NCBI GenBank assembly: GCA_030490835.1
Contig: CM059977.1
Location: forward strand, 14,851,399 to 14,915,398
Length of the DNA stretch: 64,000 bases
Source: Annona cherimola
Taxonomy: Eukaryota > Streptophyta > Magnoliopsida > Magnoliales > Annonaceae
Direction of reading: 5' to 3'
Numbering within the stretch: the stretch's first letter is position 1; each line of letters opens with the position of its first letter. Shown piece after piece: positions 49,668 to 61,090 of this stretch. Position numbers and translations under genes: made by a program. The notes under the pieces were generated by a model, which saw only the letters and a program-made list of their open reading frames with translations, made no database searches and was not told the DNA's origin.

Positions 49668-52344
49668 GAGTGTTCACGTGAGGCCGGGCGCATGGCAAAA
49701 AACCTTTTTTTTTACAAACATTAGAGCTAGGTGCATTTAACCTATAAACCAAGTTTTACTATTTTTGGATGCTTTTAAGTATTTTTTATTTTTAAACATA
49801 ATGACATTTTTTGTAATTTTTGAACCTATAAACTAAGTTCTACATGTTTATAAAAAAAAAAAATTTTTTTTTTTTTGGAGAAGGGGAGGGGGAGGGGTGT
49901 GTTTGGATTGCCGGATACAGGGGGTCCCATGTGCCCAACCTAAAAGAATCACCCCACACACACACACATATACGAGGAATAATCAAGTGCAGTGTCACTG
50001 CACCGTAATTGGCCTCACACGATGATCAAATTATAATCTAGTCCACCCATTGTATTTAGAATAATGTATTCTATTATCATATCAATTTTCATCCTAATTG
50101 GATATGTGTATAGACCCCATTTGAAAATGGTACAAATTCAACGTAATAAAATAGTTTGATATAATAACAACTTTAAAGTGGTTTTTTCAACATCTAAATC
50201 ATCTAAAGTATAATTTATATATGGATAAATGATTATATAAAATTTGATTGCATTTTAATATGTGTGGAGCCCATTTTTTGAGCAACTGCACCGCTGTTCT
50301 GGAACAGCCCTATATATATGTGTATAATAAATGATCTTGTTAGCCCGGGCTAAGTAAATGTCTCACTTAGCCCACCTCAAAAATTCAATTTAAAACAACT
50401 TTTTTTGTTTTTTTTTCTTCATACACTTGTTTATCTAAGGGTGTGTTTGGTAATGAATAAAACTTTTGATGAAAACTTTGGAAGAATAAAAATTGTCAAA
50501 TGATGTGATATTGAAGGGGTAATGATGAGGAGTAAAAAGAATAAATTTAAAATAAATAGGTTAGTTGTATTGGTAGTTGTGTAGAAATGATTGAAAAGTA
50601 AGGTTGTTGTATAGAAAGATGTGTAAAAAATAATTAAAAAAAAAAAAATAGTTATGGAGAGTGAAAAGTTTTAACTTGACAACTTTTACAAATTGTCAAA
50701 TACATCCTAAATGTATTTAATATATAAATCAAGTTTTACGGGATCATTCCTTATATATATATATCCAAACCATAATCAGCCATTCAAAGACAAATATAAA
50801 ACACAGCCATAAAATGTAAGTCTTCCATAATAACAATTCAATGGGGGCAGCCAGTACGTCAAAGCAATATAACCAACAGGCTTGCAACTAGCAGGCCAAT
50901 GTCACCATACCGTGATCCACCTAAAACTCATCAAAGTATTGAGCATCAAGGTGGTTGACAGCCAGTTCAATATTCTATGACCACGGAAATCATGAAGACA
51001 GTAACAAATCCACCAATGAAACAATACCACATGTGCTTAAACAGCATCCTCCAATCAAGTAATGAGATTTCTGGTTAGTAAAATGTAAATGGAGGATGAC
51101 TAGGTTAACAGTCTACGAAATGGTTAAACACAGAATTATGAAGAATGCACCTAAATAATCAACTAAACAGCTACTGCAATATAATTTACCATTTGGGCAT
51201 TGCATCTAAATGTTTTTTCCTACTGTAATAAGAATTTCCCCGAGTTAGTATTTCAATATTATTGTATATTTAATGCAGAAAGCAAGAATTCGTACATATT
51301 ATCGGTGAAAATTTAACAAAACAAAAAAATCAAGCTAATCGCTAAAACAAATAAATTAGACAGGTGGACAATCACCTTGACCAGCAAAGCCTCAATAATG
51401 TCAAATTTCAGGTAAACAGCTGTGAAAATTTCAAAGGAAGCAGCCCATGCCTTACATAACAAAATCTCTCTCCATTTCCATGCTTCTTAAAGTAAAATTC
51501 ACCGATAAGAAATATGCTGATAGCGATTCTTGTCGCCAAAGGATTTTTCTTTAAAAAAAAAAAAAAAATTCCCCACTTTAATACTCTTGACTCATATAAT
51601 TGATTTGAAATAAAAAAAAAAATTTCCTACACCAAAGGATTCCTCTTTATTTGCGTCGATTGGTGAAACTCGAACCAACTAGGTCTATCTAGGTGCAGCA
51701 CCTTGTATTGCCGCCAGATTCAGACTCGGAAATAAACCTTTGGTCAAGCCGTATGAACTAGAAACCTAGAAAAACCATACGTAAAGCAATCACAAGTTTC
51801 CCGAAGCTGTTCCTAGTTGAATTATCATGTTTCCACCTTTTTCTGAACAACTAGTTACCGATAGCAGGATGATGAAATAGGCTAATCAATCAATCTAGAG
51901 TCTGGACAACTTGTCAAGACCAAAAACAGACCCGCATAGCATTAAACAGCATCTTTTGCAAGATGGAAACACAAATTAAACGTAAAAAGGGAAAGAAAGG
52001 ATTTCGGGGGTCGAACCAGGAGCCCTAGGCCTTTCTAAGAGGATCTCTTCAGTGGAGACCATGGTGAGCCTGCTGCTGGAGTCCTCGTGGGCGGCATCGC
52101 CGAACTTGGACCAGTTCCTTCTCTCGACCGGCCGTTTGCTGAGGCGAGCCTTGGCGAGCTTGCGCACGCGCGTGATGGTGGTGATCTTGACCTTGTTTCC
52201 CTCGTCATTGAATTTGTACTCGATAACCTTCTTCATACCGTTCTCGTCGGGACCGATGACGACGGGCGGGGGAAGGAGGAAGTCGAAATCCTCTCCATCG
52301 TCTTCCTACAGCTCCCCCCAGCGGAGCGTCTTCACGGCTGCCAT
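47416..52344 (-). CDS. EIF3G: Translation initiation factor eIF3g, with early in-frame TAG
   Basis: Exon 1 is 52344-52017 and exon 2 is 47948-47416 (861 nt together, in phase; GT donor at 52016, AG acceptor at 47949). eIF3g is the RNA-binding subunit of the cytosolic eIF3 complex. Visible: the eIF3g N-terminal region (PDENGMKKVIEYKFNDEGNK, RNWSKFGDAA, MVSTEEILLERPRAPG), the zinc knuckle CRTCGKKGDHWTSKC, and a C-terminal RRM with RNP2 VRVTNL and RNP1 RGFGFVNF, ending WATPRSN. It is oddly broken: after MAAVKTLRWGEL, codon 13 is TAG (52308-52306) where related proteins have an acidic residue; one base change explains it. The next in-frame ATG (52236, codon 37) would give a 250-residue protein lacking the first segment. 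LILMVEWA shows Met where Arg is usual. It could be a recent pseudogene, a null allele or a sequence error. Confidence 0.85.
49690..49870. repeat. Fragment of MITE family D
   Basis: Contains AACCTATAAACCAAGTTTTACTATTTTTGG-type sequence (split: ATAAACCAAGTTTTACTATT) matching the arm of 4240-4580, followed by poly-A/T. The other arm is degenerate or missing. Confidence 0.45.
49974..50310. mobile_element. MITE family C, intact copy
   Basis: The left end GAGGAATAATCAAGTGCAG and the right end, GCACCGCTGTTCTGGAACAG followed by CCCTATATATATG, bracket the family core (CCACCCATTGTATTTAGAAT, GTATAGACCCCATTTGAAAA, AAATTCAACGTAATAAAATA, ATTTATATATGGATAAATGA). TA-type runs lie at both edges. About 337 bp, no coding. 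Confidence 0.75.
50330..50750. mobile_element. MITE family D copy interrupted by a Tourist-like MITE
   Basis: The left arm holds TTAGCCCACCTCAAAAATTC, and the right arm after 50711 continues ATGTATTTAATATATAAATC then AAGTTTTACGG, which are contiguous in other family D copies. The break coincides exactly with the Tourist-like MITE and its TAA duplication. Confidence 0.55.
50439..50707. mobile_element. Tourist-like MITE (family B), TAA target
   Basis: Starts GGGTGTGTTTGGTAATG, ends CAAATACATCC, flanked by TAA at 50436-50438 and 50708-50710. It is in the orientation opposite to 9291-9569. About 269 bp. Confidence 0.82.
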
Positions 52345-52574
52345 TGTTAGCTGTTGGCCTGTTGCTGCAGATTAGAAAAGGTTCGCAAAGCAACAATGCT
52401 GGTGCTGACGAGGGCGAGAGAGTGAGAGAGGCGGTGAAAAGATGCAGCGGGAGCGGAGACAGCTTCGGATGGGAAGTAAAGCAATCGAATACAATTGGTG
52501 ACGCAAAATTATGATGCAACCTCGTAATTTTATACTCATAGAGTAATGATCCAATAGATCTGTCTAGTTTGAGC
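52345..52574 (-). promoter_or_regulatory. EIF3G: eIF3g 5' UTR and upstream region
   Basis: Upstream of ATG 52344 the - strand reads through a CT-rich leader (complement of 52400-52450, rich in GAGAG on the + strand), common in plant housekeeping leaders. A CTGCAG at about 52369-52374 could also act as an acceptor if an upstream noncoding exon exists. The hAT-like element at 52575-53153 lies about 230 bp upstream of the ATG. Confidence 0.45.
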
Positions 52575-53153
52575 TAAGGGTGATAATGGATCTGGTTGAA
52601 CGGGTTGGAGTATTATCTTAATTCTAACTCATTTAAAATATCTCAATCATAATTCATTTATTAACTCATTTACAACTCATTTAAGAAACGAGTTGGTGGT
52701 CGATAACGGGTTGTATAGCAAATAATCTAGAAGTCTAAACTCTAATAGATGATAATCTTGCAGGGAGAGACAAGAGGGTGTTTTCGGCGTAGAGAAAATG
52801 AAAATAGGGTAGTAACGGAAAAATAAAATTAAGGTAGCGGTGGAAAAATAAAAATTAAGTGACTTGAGGAAGACTTAGAGAGGAAAAATAACCAAATAGT
52901 TTACATGTATATATATAAAACCTTAACGAGTTAAGCGAACGAATTAAACAGGTTTAACGGTTTATATGGGTTAAATGGGTTACTAAACGGGTTGACGAGT
53001 TATAAAATTTCAACCCTAATTTATTTATTTAATTAAATAGTTAAACAGGTTGGCGGATCATAACCTGTTTATTCAAAAATCTCAACCCAAACCCATCTAT
53101 AAATGGGTTGGACGAGCGGGTTGACAAGTTGACCATAACCATTAACACCCCTA
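52575..53153. mobile_element. hAT-like element (579 bp) just upstream of eIF3g
   Basis: Left end TAAGGGTGATAATGG, right end inverted TAGGGGTGTTAATGG. Flanks are GTTTGAGC (52567-52574) and GTTTGAGT (53154-53161), an 8-bp duplication matching at 7. Subterminal regions are rich in AACGGGTT/GGGTTGG motifs. No transposase. The terminal sequence differs from the 44391-45080 family (TAATGG in place of CAACTT). Confidence 0.88.
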
Positions 53154-53195
53154 GTTTGAGTTTTTGTTTCTTTTCATTCTTATGTTGTGTATGTA

Positions 53196-53463
53196 GGGTG
53201 TGTTTGATAAATGATAAAACTATTGATAAAAAATCTTTTGTGTAAAAGCTTTTCAAATTAGAGAAAATGATGTGATATAAGGAGTAATAATGAGGAATAA
53301 AGAAAATAAAATTAAAATAAATTAATTAATTATGTGAATATGTGTATAGAAATGATTGAAAAGTACTGTAATTATATAAAACAATGTGAATAAATAATTA
53401 TAAAAAATAATTATAAAAAGTGAAAGGTTTTAGATTGAAAAGTTTTATGTTAAAAAGTTTTAG
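53196..53463. mobile_element. Tourist-like MITE (family B)
   Basis: Begins GGGTGTGTTTGATAAATG; the interior matches the family (GAGAAAATGATGTGATATAA, GAAATGATTGAAAAGTA). The right end is degenerate around 53463. It lies 42 bp from the hAT-like element. Confidence 0.7.
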
Positions 53464-54989
53464 GGAAAAACGATCACCCCCTTAGTTAGATAATTTGTAA
53501 AGATACCTACTTAATTTAATTAAAATTATAAATATATTCACATAATTTTAAAAAAGACAAATAATTTCTATATAGTTCAATCATAATTGCAAATAACTTA
53601 TGTGTTGTTATGACATTATTACTATATCATTATAATATGGGATTATTTGCAATTATTATTAAATAATATAGGGGTTATTTGTGAAAATTAAATATATCAT
53701 TTAATTTCTGAAATTGCAATACTCCTGCATAGTTTTCATTTGTTGCAAATATACTCATGTCATAATAGTGTTGTAACCGCATGAGGATTATTTGCAAGCA
53801 TAGCTAAACTATATAGAGGTTATTTATAATTTTTGAAATTATATGAATATATTTGCAATTTTGATTAAACTAAGTGGGTAAAAATGCAAATTACCTTTTA
53901 GTTTATATGCAAAAATTTATCGCTTTTAAAATTTGTATATATTTTTCATAATTTCAAAAATAATAATATCACTCTTATAAAATCGAATGAAAACTATTAC
54001 TTGTTGAAATTATAAAAATACATGTATAAAATTTCAAAAATATAAATTTTAGTGTATATAAAAATTACATTGAACTACCATTATAAAAAAGATTACATAA
54101 GAACTAATAATAAAAATAAAAATAACGAAATTTTCAAACCATATCTCAATGCATACGCATGTGTCGCATCACTCCCATAATTATAATATCAAAAATTATT
54201 TTGACTACGAACTTATATTTTATAAATATTTAACACTATTTGAGAGTGACATCGATCTTTTTTTTCCTTTATCACTCCTTTTACCGCTTTCTAAATGATG
54301 CTTAATTTGATATAAAAATAACTTATCTTAAAAAAAATTATTTACTAGCTGTTTATTTCTAAAATTTAAGAATTGCATATTCACTAATAGAGCTGTAATC
54401 ATTCACACAAACAAAAACGCTAAATCAGATATAAAAAGAATGGTTTGTTGGATCTATAAGTTATATAAATTATGAATGTACAAAAGGCCTCCAAATTGCT
54501 AGTATTTTATGTTTATTGGAGAGTTGTATTCTTATTTATAATCTACCTAACTTCAAAATTTAATAAGTCATTATTGACATGAATGAAATTAACTTGAAAA
54601 ATGTTGATGTACTTGAAAGACTTTTAAACTTAAGGCATGGATGAAAATATTTTAATTTTTTATTTGCATAGATGTTAATCCTTCTAATTAAAATGGTTTT
54701 AATATTACTTATTGAATTGAATTGCATTGAAGCTTAATGCTCGCCCTTGGATCATGCGTTTTTTATTTTTTTATTGTTTACATTAATATAATCCCGAGTA
54801 AGTTTTTTATACGAAATTTTTTATTTTTGAAATTCAAATAAAAATAAAAATATAAAATTTCATATGTAAGATGATCTTTCTTGTGCCTACAATACAAAAA
54901 AAATGAGAATTTTTTTTAAAAATATATGATATTTGGATGATCATATAGTTGACATTAGTGCATTACAGTATATATACAGAGAGAAAGAG
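53464..54989. other. AT-rich spacer, no gene seen
   Basis: Long AT-rich sequence with no supported open frame. 53490-53900 is related to the duplicated units at 38276-38850 (for example AATTATAAATATATTCACATA-like strings), so it is probably an old dispersed repeat. The remainder shows nothing recognisable. Confidence 0.45.
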
Positions 54990-55346
54990 AAGTATTCAAG
55001 TGTTACGGTACAATTACGCTGAAATGAGCCTTATAAGATAATAAAATTATAATCTACTCTACCCATTGTATTTAAAATAATGTATTATATTAATGTATCA
55101 ATTTTCATCACAATCGGATATGTGTGTAGACCCCGTCTAAAAATGGTACAAATTTAACGCAATAAAATAATTTAACATAAATAATGACTTTAAAGTAGTT
55201 TTTTCAACATATGAACTATTTTCTATAAAATTTATATATTGATAAATGATTGTATAAAGTTTCATTGTATTTTAATACTTGTGGGTCCTAAAAACGAGTA
55301 AATGTACTGTTGTTCCGGTGCAATGGCGCTACACTAGAACAATTCC
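54990..55346. mobile_element. MITE family C copy
   Basis: Family core is clear (CTACCCATTGTATTTAAAAT, GTGTGTAGACCCCGTCTAAA, AAATTTAACGCAATAAAATA). The right end reads GTTCCGGTGCAATGGCGC then CAATTCCTATATATA. TA runs lie at both ends (54970 and 55347). Confidence 0.72.
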
Positions 55347-55349
55347 TAT

Positions 55350-55640
55350 ATATAAGAAATATTCAAGTGTAGCACCTGAGCTGTAATTTACGGGTTCCAT
55401 ATGGTTATAAACTTATAATTCACTCCACCTATTATATTTAGAATTATATATTCTATTACTATATTAATTTTCCTCCCAATTTGATAAATGTACAAATCAA
55501 ATCTAAAAATGATACAAATTCAATGCAATAAAATAATTTGATATAAATAACAACTTTAAAATTATTTTTTAACATGTAAACTATTTCCCATTTTGGGTGA
55601 AATACAACATAAATTACAATGCAAGTAAATGCATAAGAAC
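55350..55640. mobile_element. Second, adjacent MITE family C copy (partial)
   Basis: Starts AAGAAATATTCAAGTGTAGC directly after the previous copy and continues with the same core (CTCCACCTATTATATTTAGA). The right end is lost near 55640, next to a (TA)n run at 55650. The two copies are head to tail. Confidence 0.6.
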
Positions 55641-56333
55641 ATCTGGGTATATATATATATATAAGAATTATGAGTTTAAAATCACGCTAGTGCATTAGCC
55701 ACTATCTAGGCACAAGAAAGAAAAAAATTCAATGATTACGACTTAAAAAAACAAATATATGGTTCAAGATTTTCCTTTTTGTAAAATTTTTTAGATTTTT
55801 AGATTTATATTCCAATGTTGTCGAAACCGAACTGGTGAAGGTACTGGTTCTGACCGATTCAACCATTTCTAAGAACCGGTATTTAGCATTTTATATAAAA
55901 TATATCCTAATATAAGATAAAATATTAAAAGCTTAAAATTCTATATATTATAATACAATCACTTGAATCATTTCCATTTTTCAATCATGCAATCACTTGA
56001 ACAGAAAAATGAAAATAGTATATACCATTTATTTTTCAGCAATGGCACAACCAAATAATAAATTGCATTAACCAACATATTTGACTAAGATCTAAAGCAA
56101 GGAATAAACAGAGAGTCAAAATGCCAAACAATACATATTCACCTGAAATAGGTTTGAATAAACCAAAAAATGTAACTAAATATTAAACCAATTCATTTTT
56201 GGGTAATCATTCATCATATTTCTAAACCAATGCAGCTCGTCAAATATTAATTTGTGATGAAAAATATAAATAAATATATAAAAAGACTTAAGGAGTAAGG
56301 ATGACCAGTGATAATTGAGCATTTATATATATA

Positions 56334-56688
56334 GGGAAATAATCCAGTGTATGTGACTGCACGGTGCAGTCCATGCACTGTGGGCCCCACTTGATCATAA
56401 ATAGAAAATTCATCCAACTCATTGTATTTAGAATTGTTCACTTTATTAGCATACCAATTTTCATCCAAATCCAACATGTGTGTAGTTCACATCTTAAAAT
56501 GGTGCAAAATCAACGTAATAAAATAGTTTAATGTAAATATCAAGTTTAAAGTTATTTTTTTCAATATCTAAACCGTCTAAAGTATGATTTATATATGGAT
56601 AAATGAGTGTATAAAGTTTCATTACAATCTAATATGTGTAGGGTCCATTTTACAACGGTGCAGTCCGACTGCACAGGATCGGATCTCA
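56334..56688. mobile_element. MITE family C nested inside the hAT-like element
   Basis: Left GGGAAATAATCCAGTGTATG, right CGGTGCAGTCCGACTGCAC, with the family core between (CAACTCATTGTATTTAGAAT, AAAATCAACGTAATAAAATA, ATTTATATATGGATAAATGA). Flanked by TATATATA on both sides. Confidence 0.75.
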
Positions 56689-56849
56689 TATATATATTCT
56701 TATATTATTTTTACCCTTTTTTAAATGGAAAAACCTCATTTTATAAAAGGTTTTTTATGTATCAATCTTTAATCATTAAACCTCATGAGTTAACAATTGG
56801 GGGGATTTTTGTGAAGATTTTAATGGGCTGGACTATTTATAAAGAGGTT

Positions 56850-57110
56850 GCACGCGTACACAGCTTCAAGTATGCCAGCAGAGCACCGAGCTCTTTATTA
56901 TCTTCCCGAAAGTCATCGCTGCCATCGAAGCGTCAGACGCTTCAAACCCATCTGCCCGTTTCAAAAAGTGGATCTTTATCCTCTTCACTAGTAGGCAACC
57001 GTGTAAGCAAGTCTTTACCACGACCCTTTGTTATCTCATCCGTCAATGGCATGTGCGGTGGCCAGCCATCGTTTTGGCGTAAAAAAATTCTGAAACTTAA
57101 ATATTGCTGT
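56850..57110 (+). other. Ser/Arg-rich coding-like stretch in the hAT-like element
   Basis: The open frame includes ASRAPSSLLSSRKSSLPSKR and SGSLSSSLVGNRVSKSLPRP: rich in Ser, Leu and basic residues and almost without acidic ones. That composition resembles a plastid transit peptide. The family is not recognised, and there is no good ATG, so it is likely a captured 5' exon fragment if real. A possible donor GT lies near 57055-57060. Confidence 0.35.
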
Positions 57111-57866
57111 GGTCAGAAATTCAAGAAATCCTAAATCATCACATGATTACTTTAAACAAAGCAATCGTCTAGCACTCAAGCAGCGCTCATCTATCATCCA
57201 GATCATCAAAAGGTGAAAATAACTCACTTAAAAATGGCAATAGAAGACCGAACAGAGTAGCAACAGGTTAGCAGCTGCGGCAACGGCGACCGGAGCGGCA
57301 ACTGGCAACAGTAGCTGTGGTGACGACCAGAGAACAGCTTCTGTTAGTCGGCAGCTGCTATAGCTAGTGCAACCATGGAGCAGCTGTGGTGAACAGGCAA
57401 TAGCAGCAACAAGCCAGCAACAAAAAGCTAAAATGGTGGAGGAGAATGAAAACGACAGCAGGGAAATGAAGAATGAGAGTTGAAAACGATAGCAGGGGAA
57501 TAGAAGACGAGAACCGAAATGAGAAGAAGAACTGGATTAGTGGAGACGATTGAAAGAGAAGGGAAATGGCGGAAAGGAAATTTGGGCAAATTTTGAGCGG
57601 CGGCTGTTGTCGGGTTAGGACTTAGGCGTAGGGAATATACGCAGCAGCGATGAACCGGTCAGACCGACCGATCAAAAAACTGGTTAGATCGGTGGTTGAA
57701 CCGGTTCGCTGCGCCTTAAAAGACTGGATCAGAACCGGCTGAATCGATCGGTGGAGGCTCCGGTCGAACCAGTTGAACAGGCCGGCTCGATCTTTTTTTT
57801 TTTATAGTATTGTTATATTCTTTCTTGTAAAATTTGTTATTTTTTCAAATTAGAGCATCTATACAC

Positions 57867-59487
57867 TAATGTTGTCAGAACCGAACCGGTAAAGGAACTG
57901 GTCTGGTTCGAACCGGTTTGAACCAATAACGTCAGCATAACATATTTACAATATCATAAATATTTAATTATTTTTAAATTTTAAATAAATATATATTGGT
58001 AAAATTATATTTTCATAAATCCTAAATATATATGTTAGATTTTAAGAATCACAATAAAAGTACAAAACATGCAAGAAAAATTAATAGCAAGTTTTTAAAA
58101 ATCTTTAAGCATGAATGTTAGAAAAATTAGCTACATTAACTAACTTGAAAGATTTAATTTTGTAATAAGCCCTGACTGTTGATGCTTGGCTGTTGGTTCT
58201 TGAATTCTCCCTGTTTATCTCGGTACCTTTATGAATTGCACTTCTATAAATATATCTAGCAAAATAAGAAATAAAATAAATTAGAAGTGTTGAAAATTTG
58301 AACAATTAAATAATCCATAATAATATAAAAATTAAGAACATTTCTTATGTTCAGCAAAAATGAAAATTTAGAAATCTATAGACCGTTAAATGCATCATTC
58401 TCATCAAATATAGATTTCGAAAGTATATAAATATACTATTCTTTCCAAATATAACATTTTAAAAGCCTACTAGAGTTGCTATAGTTGCATTTATTCCTAT
58501 AGGGGTAGGAGACTGGTTTCCACTTGTAGATGGATTTGATAATGACATGATAATCAAACAATGGCCTAGGATAATATAATGTTTATATTAGAAATAATGC
58601 AATTAACAACATTTTCTCAAAGAGATGATTCAATAACAGATAACTTGCAATGAATGTGATAACTTTTCTAAAGCAAGTTGCAACAAAATAATCTCACTGT
58701 ACAGACTGTTAATTTAATAAAAAATCACATCCAATACAAAATTGTAGCAGATAATCTTGTTGTAGTAGATAATATTGGATAATCACATCCATAGTGCATG
58801 TCTGGTGTGGTGGTAGGTTTCAGAAAAATTACCATTGCAGGCTTGTGAACGACGATTGCTGGTTGCTAGTCGACAATGGGTCTAATCTGTAGGGGCTTGC
58901 AATGGAGATTGCCAATGTTGTTGATGGCTTCCAGGGGTAATCATGGACGACAACCACAAGAGACCTTTCGAAAAAGATGATGGAGCACCCTTAGCTAGTG
59001 CTATGGAGAAATACGCATATTTGCGTACATGCAAGCCTCATTGTGCAGTAGGGAAGAGAAGGCGGCAATAGGGAAGATGCTGGAAGAAGAAAATGCAGCA
59101 ACAGAGAGCTTTTGCAAAAGATGCTAGACGAAGATATGACAACAACAGGAAGACACCAGATTTTCTGAGCAGATGCTGAAGCAGAGGCTGTTGTCGATCA
59201 AGCTCAGATCTTGTTGAGGTTGGAGAGAAAGGGTGTGGTGGGAGCAAGCTGGCTAGGGTGGGCGGGATCTGATTTGGGGGAAACCGGAAAAACGAAAATC
59301 GACAGGCTGTGGGCTGCTCTACCCTGCTAATATTTTGTTTTTTTCTGTTGAACCGAGCCAACCCGGTTCAACCGTTATTAGTAGTTCGACCACGATTGGT
59401 TTGGTTTGGACGGTTCGTTTGGTTGAACCGGAATTAGGACCTGTTCCCGGTCGGACCGGCCGGTCCGGTTCAGTTTCGACAACACTG
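57867..59487. mobile_element. Second CCGGTT-type hAT-like element, adjacent to the first
   Basis: Left end TAATGTTGTCAGAACCG, right end inverted CAGTGTTGTCGAAAC. Flanks CTATACAC (57859-57866) and CTATATAC (59488-59495), 7 of 8. Subterminal AACCGG repeats at both ends. Interior 58000-58800 is AT-rich; 58840-59330 is GC-richer and holds an open frame on the - strand (59038-59361) with no known domain. Length 1621 bp. Confidence 0.85.
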
Positions 59488-59495
59488 CTATATAC

Positions 59496-60829
59496 TCGCT
59501 TTTATCCATTTTTAAAAATTAAATAAAAATAACAAATAAAATTTAAAACTTATCAAATTTCACATGAAAATATAAGTAGGACATATATATTCATAAAAAA
59601 TAATAATAATAAAAATTTTGTGGCCAAAGGCATGTTACACTTGCAACACTGTGGGCCACATTAGATTAGGCTAATACCTGCCTTTCAAGAATATATGAGT
59701 AATTTACATATATACCTGCATAGGTTGACACTAGTTATAAATATACTTATATAATTTCACTTATTGCACATTATCTAATATTGTTTCACGAAAATTGCAT
59801 CTTACCACGTCATCAACACACTTGCTCTGTTATTTTAGAAAATGACAGAAATATCCTTGTTAAATATATACAATAAACCCATCAACTACATGTGAAAGTT
59901 TCAGTTGTCGGGAGTAGAGTTAGGAAAGTTCATGCGAGTCCCAAACGGTTGCATTTTCTTTTTGGAATCGGAATGCTTCTCCTGGAATATCTAACAAATT
60001 TGGGAAGCATGCATTTAAAAAAAAAAATCGTCCAATGTTTAGAATCGGTCTTGACGTAGCTTTTGTTTTCTTTTTATAATGGTTTTGACGTAGCCTTGAA
60101 ATTTCTGGAATGAGTTTTGACCTTAGCGTCGCTTTAGCATATTGACCCAGCTTCAAATATCTAGAATGGGTTTTGGGATCATCTTCTAAAAATCATTAAA
60201 TATTTCGATAAAAAAAATGGTCCGATGAAATTTGCAAGAGATGTAGCGAATGCATTGAGAAAGGGGGAAAGAAGATCGATGCTCAGCCCGTGCCCTAATT
60301 CAAAGGCATTTTTTGGAATGTACTATTTTACGTAACAGCCTACTTTCTTTCGTTAAATGTTAGCTGCTAGTATGGGTATGGATGTAATTTGTGTGCAATT
60401 GTGTGGAACTAATATGTAATTCATGAAACTATATAGATATATTTGCAATTATGTGAGTATATAAGAAAATTAATCAAAATATATTTTTAAAATTTCCGGA
60501 GAATTCCATATACCCATGAATTTTTTTTTGAAGTCTCTTGCATACTACACCCTAAAAAATTATTTTCTTTAGAAATATCTTTATTATCATTTGATAAAAA
60601 AATGTATATATATATAAATTAGGGTAAATTTTACATACATCCATAATTTTTATTTCTAATTTCATTTATACTTGTGAACTTTCAAAATTTTATAATATAC
60701 TTATATATTTTGTCTAAAATTTTAAGCAGTTTCATATGACCTCCTCGAATTTTAAATCCGATGCTTTATGAAAAAATTAATTTATTTATTGTATTTAACA
60801 TTATTTATTTTGTTGTAAGACCAAGTTTC
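59496..60829. other. AT-rich spacer, no gene seen
   Basis: No supported gene. A small open frame on the - strand at 59920-60156 shows no domain. 60400-60800 is AT-rich with TA runs. Confidence 0.45.
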
Positions 60830-61090
60830 ATCCAAGTTCAATATAAGCATAGGTCACATTTGCTAAAAAATAATTATATTCGTGTGTAAATTAAGAAAAA
60901 TGTTTAAATACATTTACATATATATTGGAATATAGTAATATTTTATACAATCATTTATCCATGTAGTAGTGATATTTTAAATGGTTTAAACATTGAAAAT
61001 ACTATTTAAAAGTTAATATTTCACATTAAATCATTTTATTACATTAATTTTACATATTTATGGATGAGACCCTTATATAGTGATGTTAGA
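60830..61090 (-). repeat. Diverged antisense copy of MITE family C
   Basis: Matches 2960-3290 in order and orientation (CATTTGCTAAAAAATA, ATCATTTATCCATGTAGTAG, TTTTATTACATTAATTTTAC, then a GATGAGACCC string). Ends unclear. Confidence 0.5.

Larger units (their letters stand above)
47949..52016 (-). other. eIF3g intron loaded with MITEs
   Basis: This 4068-bp intron contains a family D fragment (49690-49870), a family C MITE (49974-50310), and a family D copy (about 50330-50750) that is itself interrupted by a Tourist-like MITE (50439-50707). It also has a (TA)n(GA)n microsatellite near 49635-49670. 47960-49630 and 50760-51960 look like ordinary intron sequence; no extra exon is needed, since the two exons join in phase at the conserved position. 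Confidence 0.6.
55813..57812. mobile_element. hAT-like element, perfect 8-bp duplication, carries coding-like DNA
   Basis: Left end CAATGTTGTCGAAACCG; right end inverted begins CAATACTATAAAAA. Both flanks are TTATATTC (55805-55812 and 57813-57820). Subterminal regions are rich in CCGGTT/AACCGG repeats at both ends (55830-55880, 57645-57790), as in its neighbour at 57867-59487. The interior contains a family C MITE (56334-56688) and a coding-like stretch at 56850-57110. No transposase was recognised. Length 2000 bp. Confidence 0.85.
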
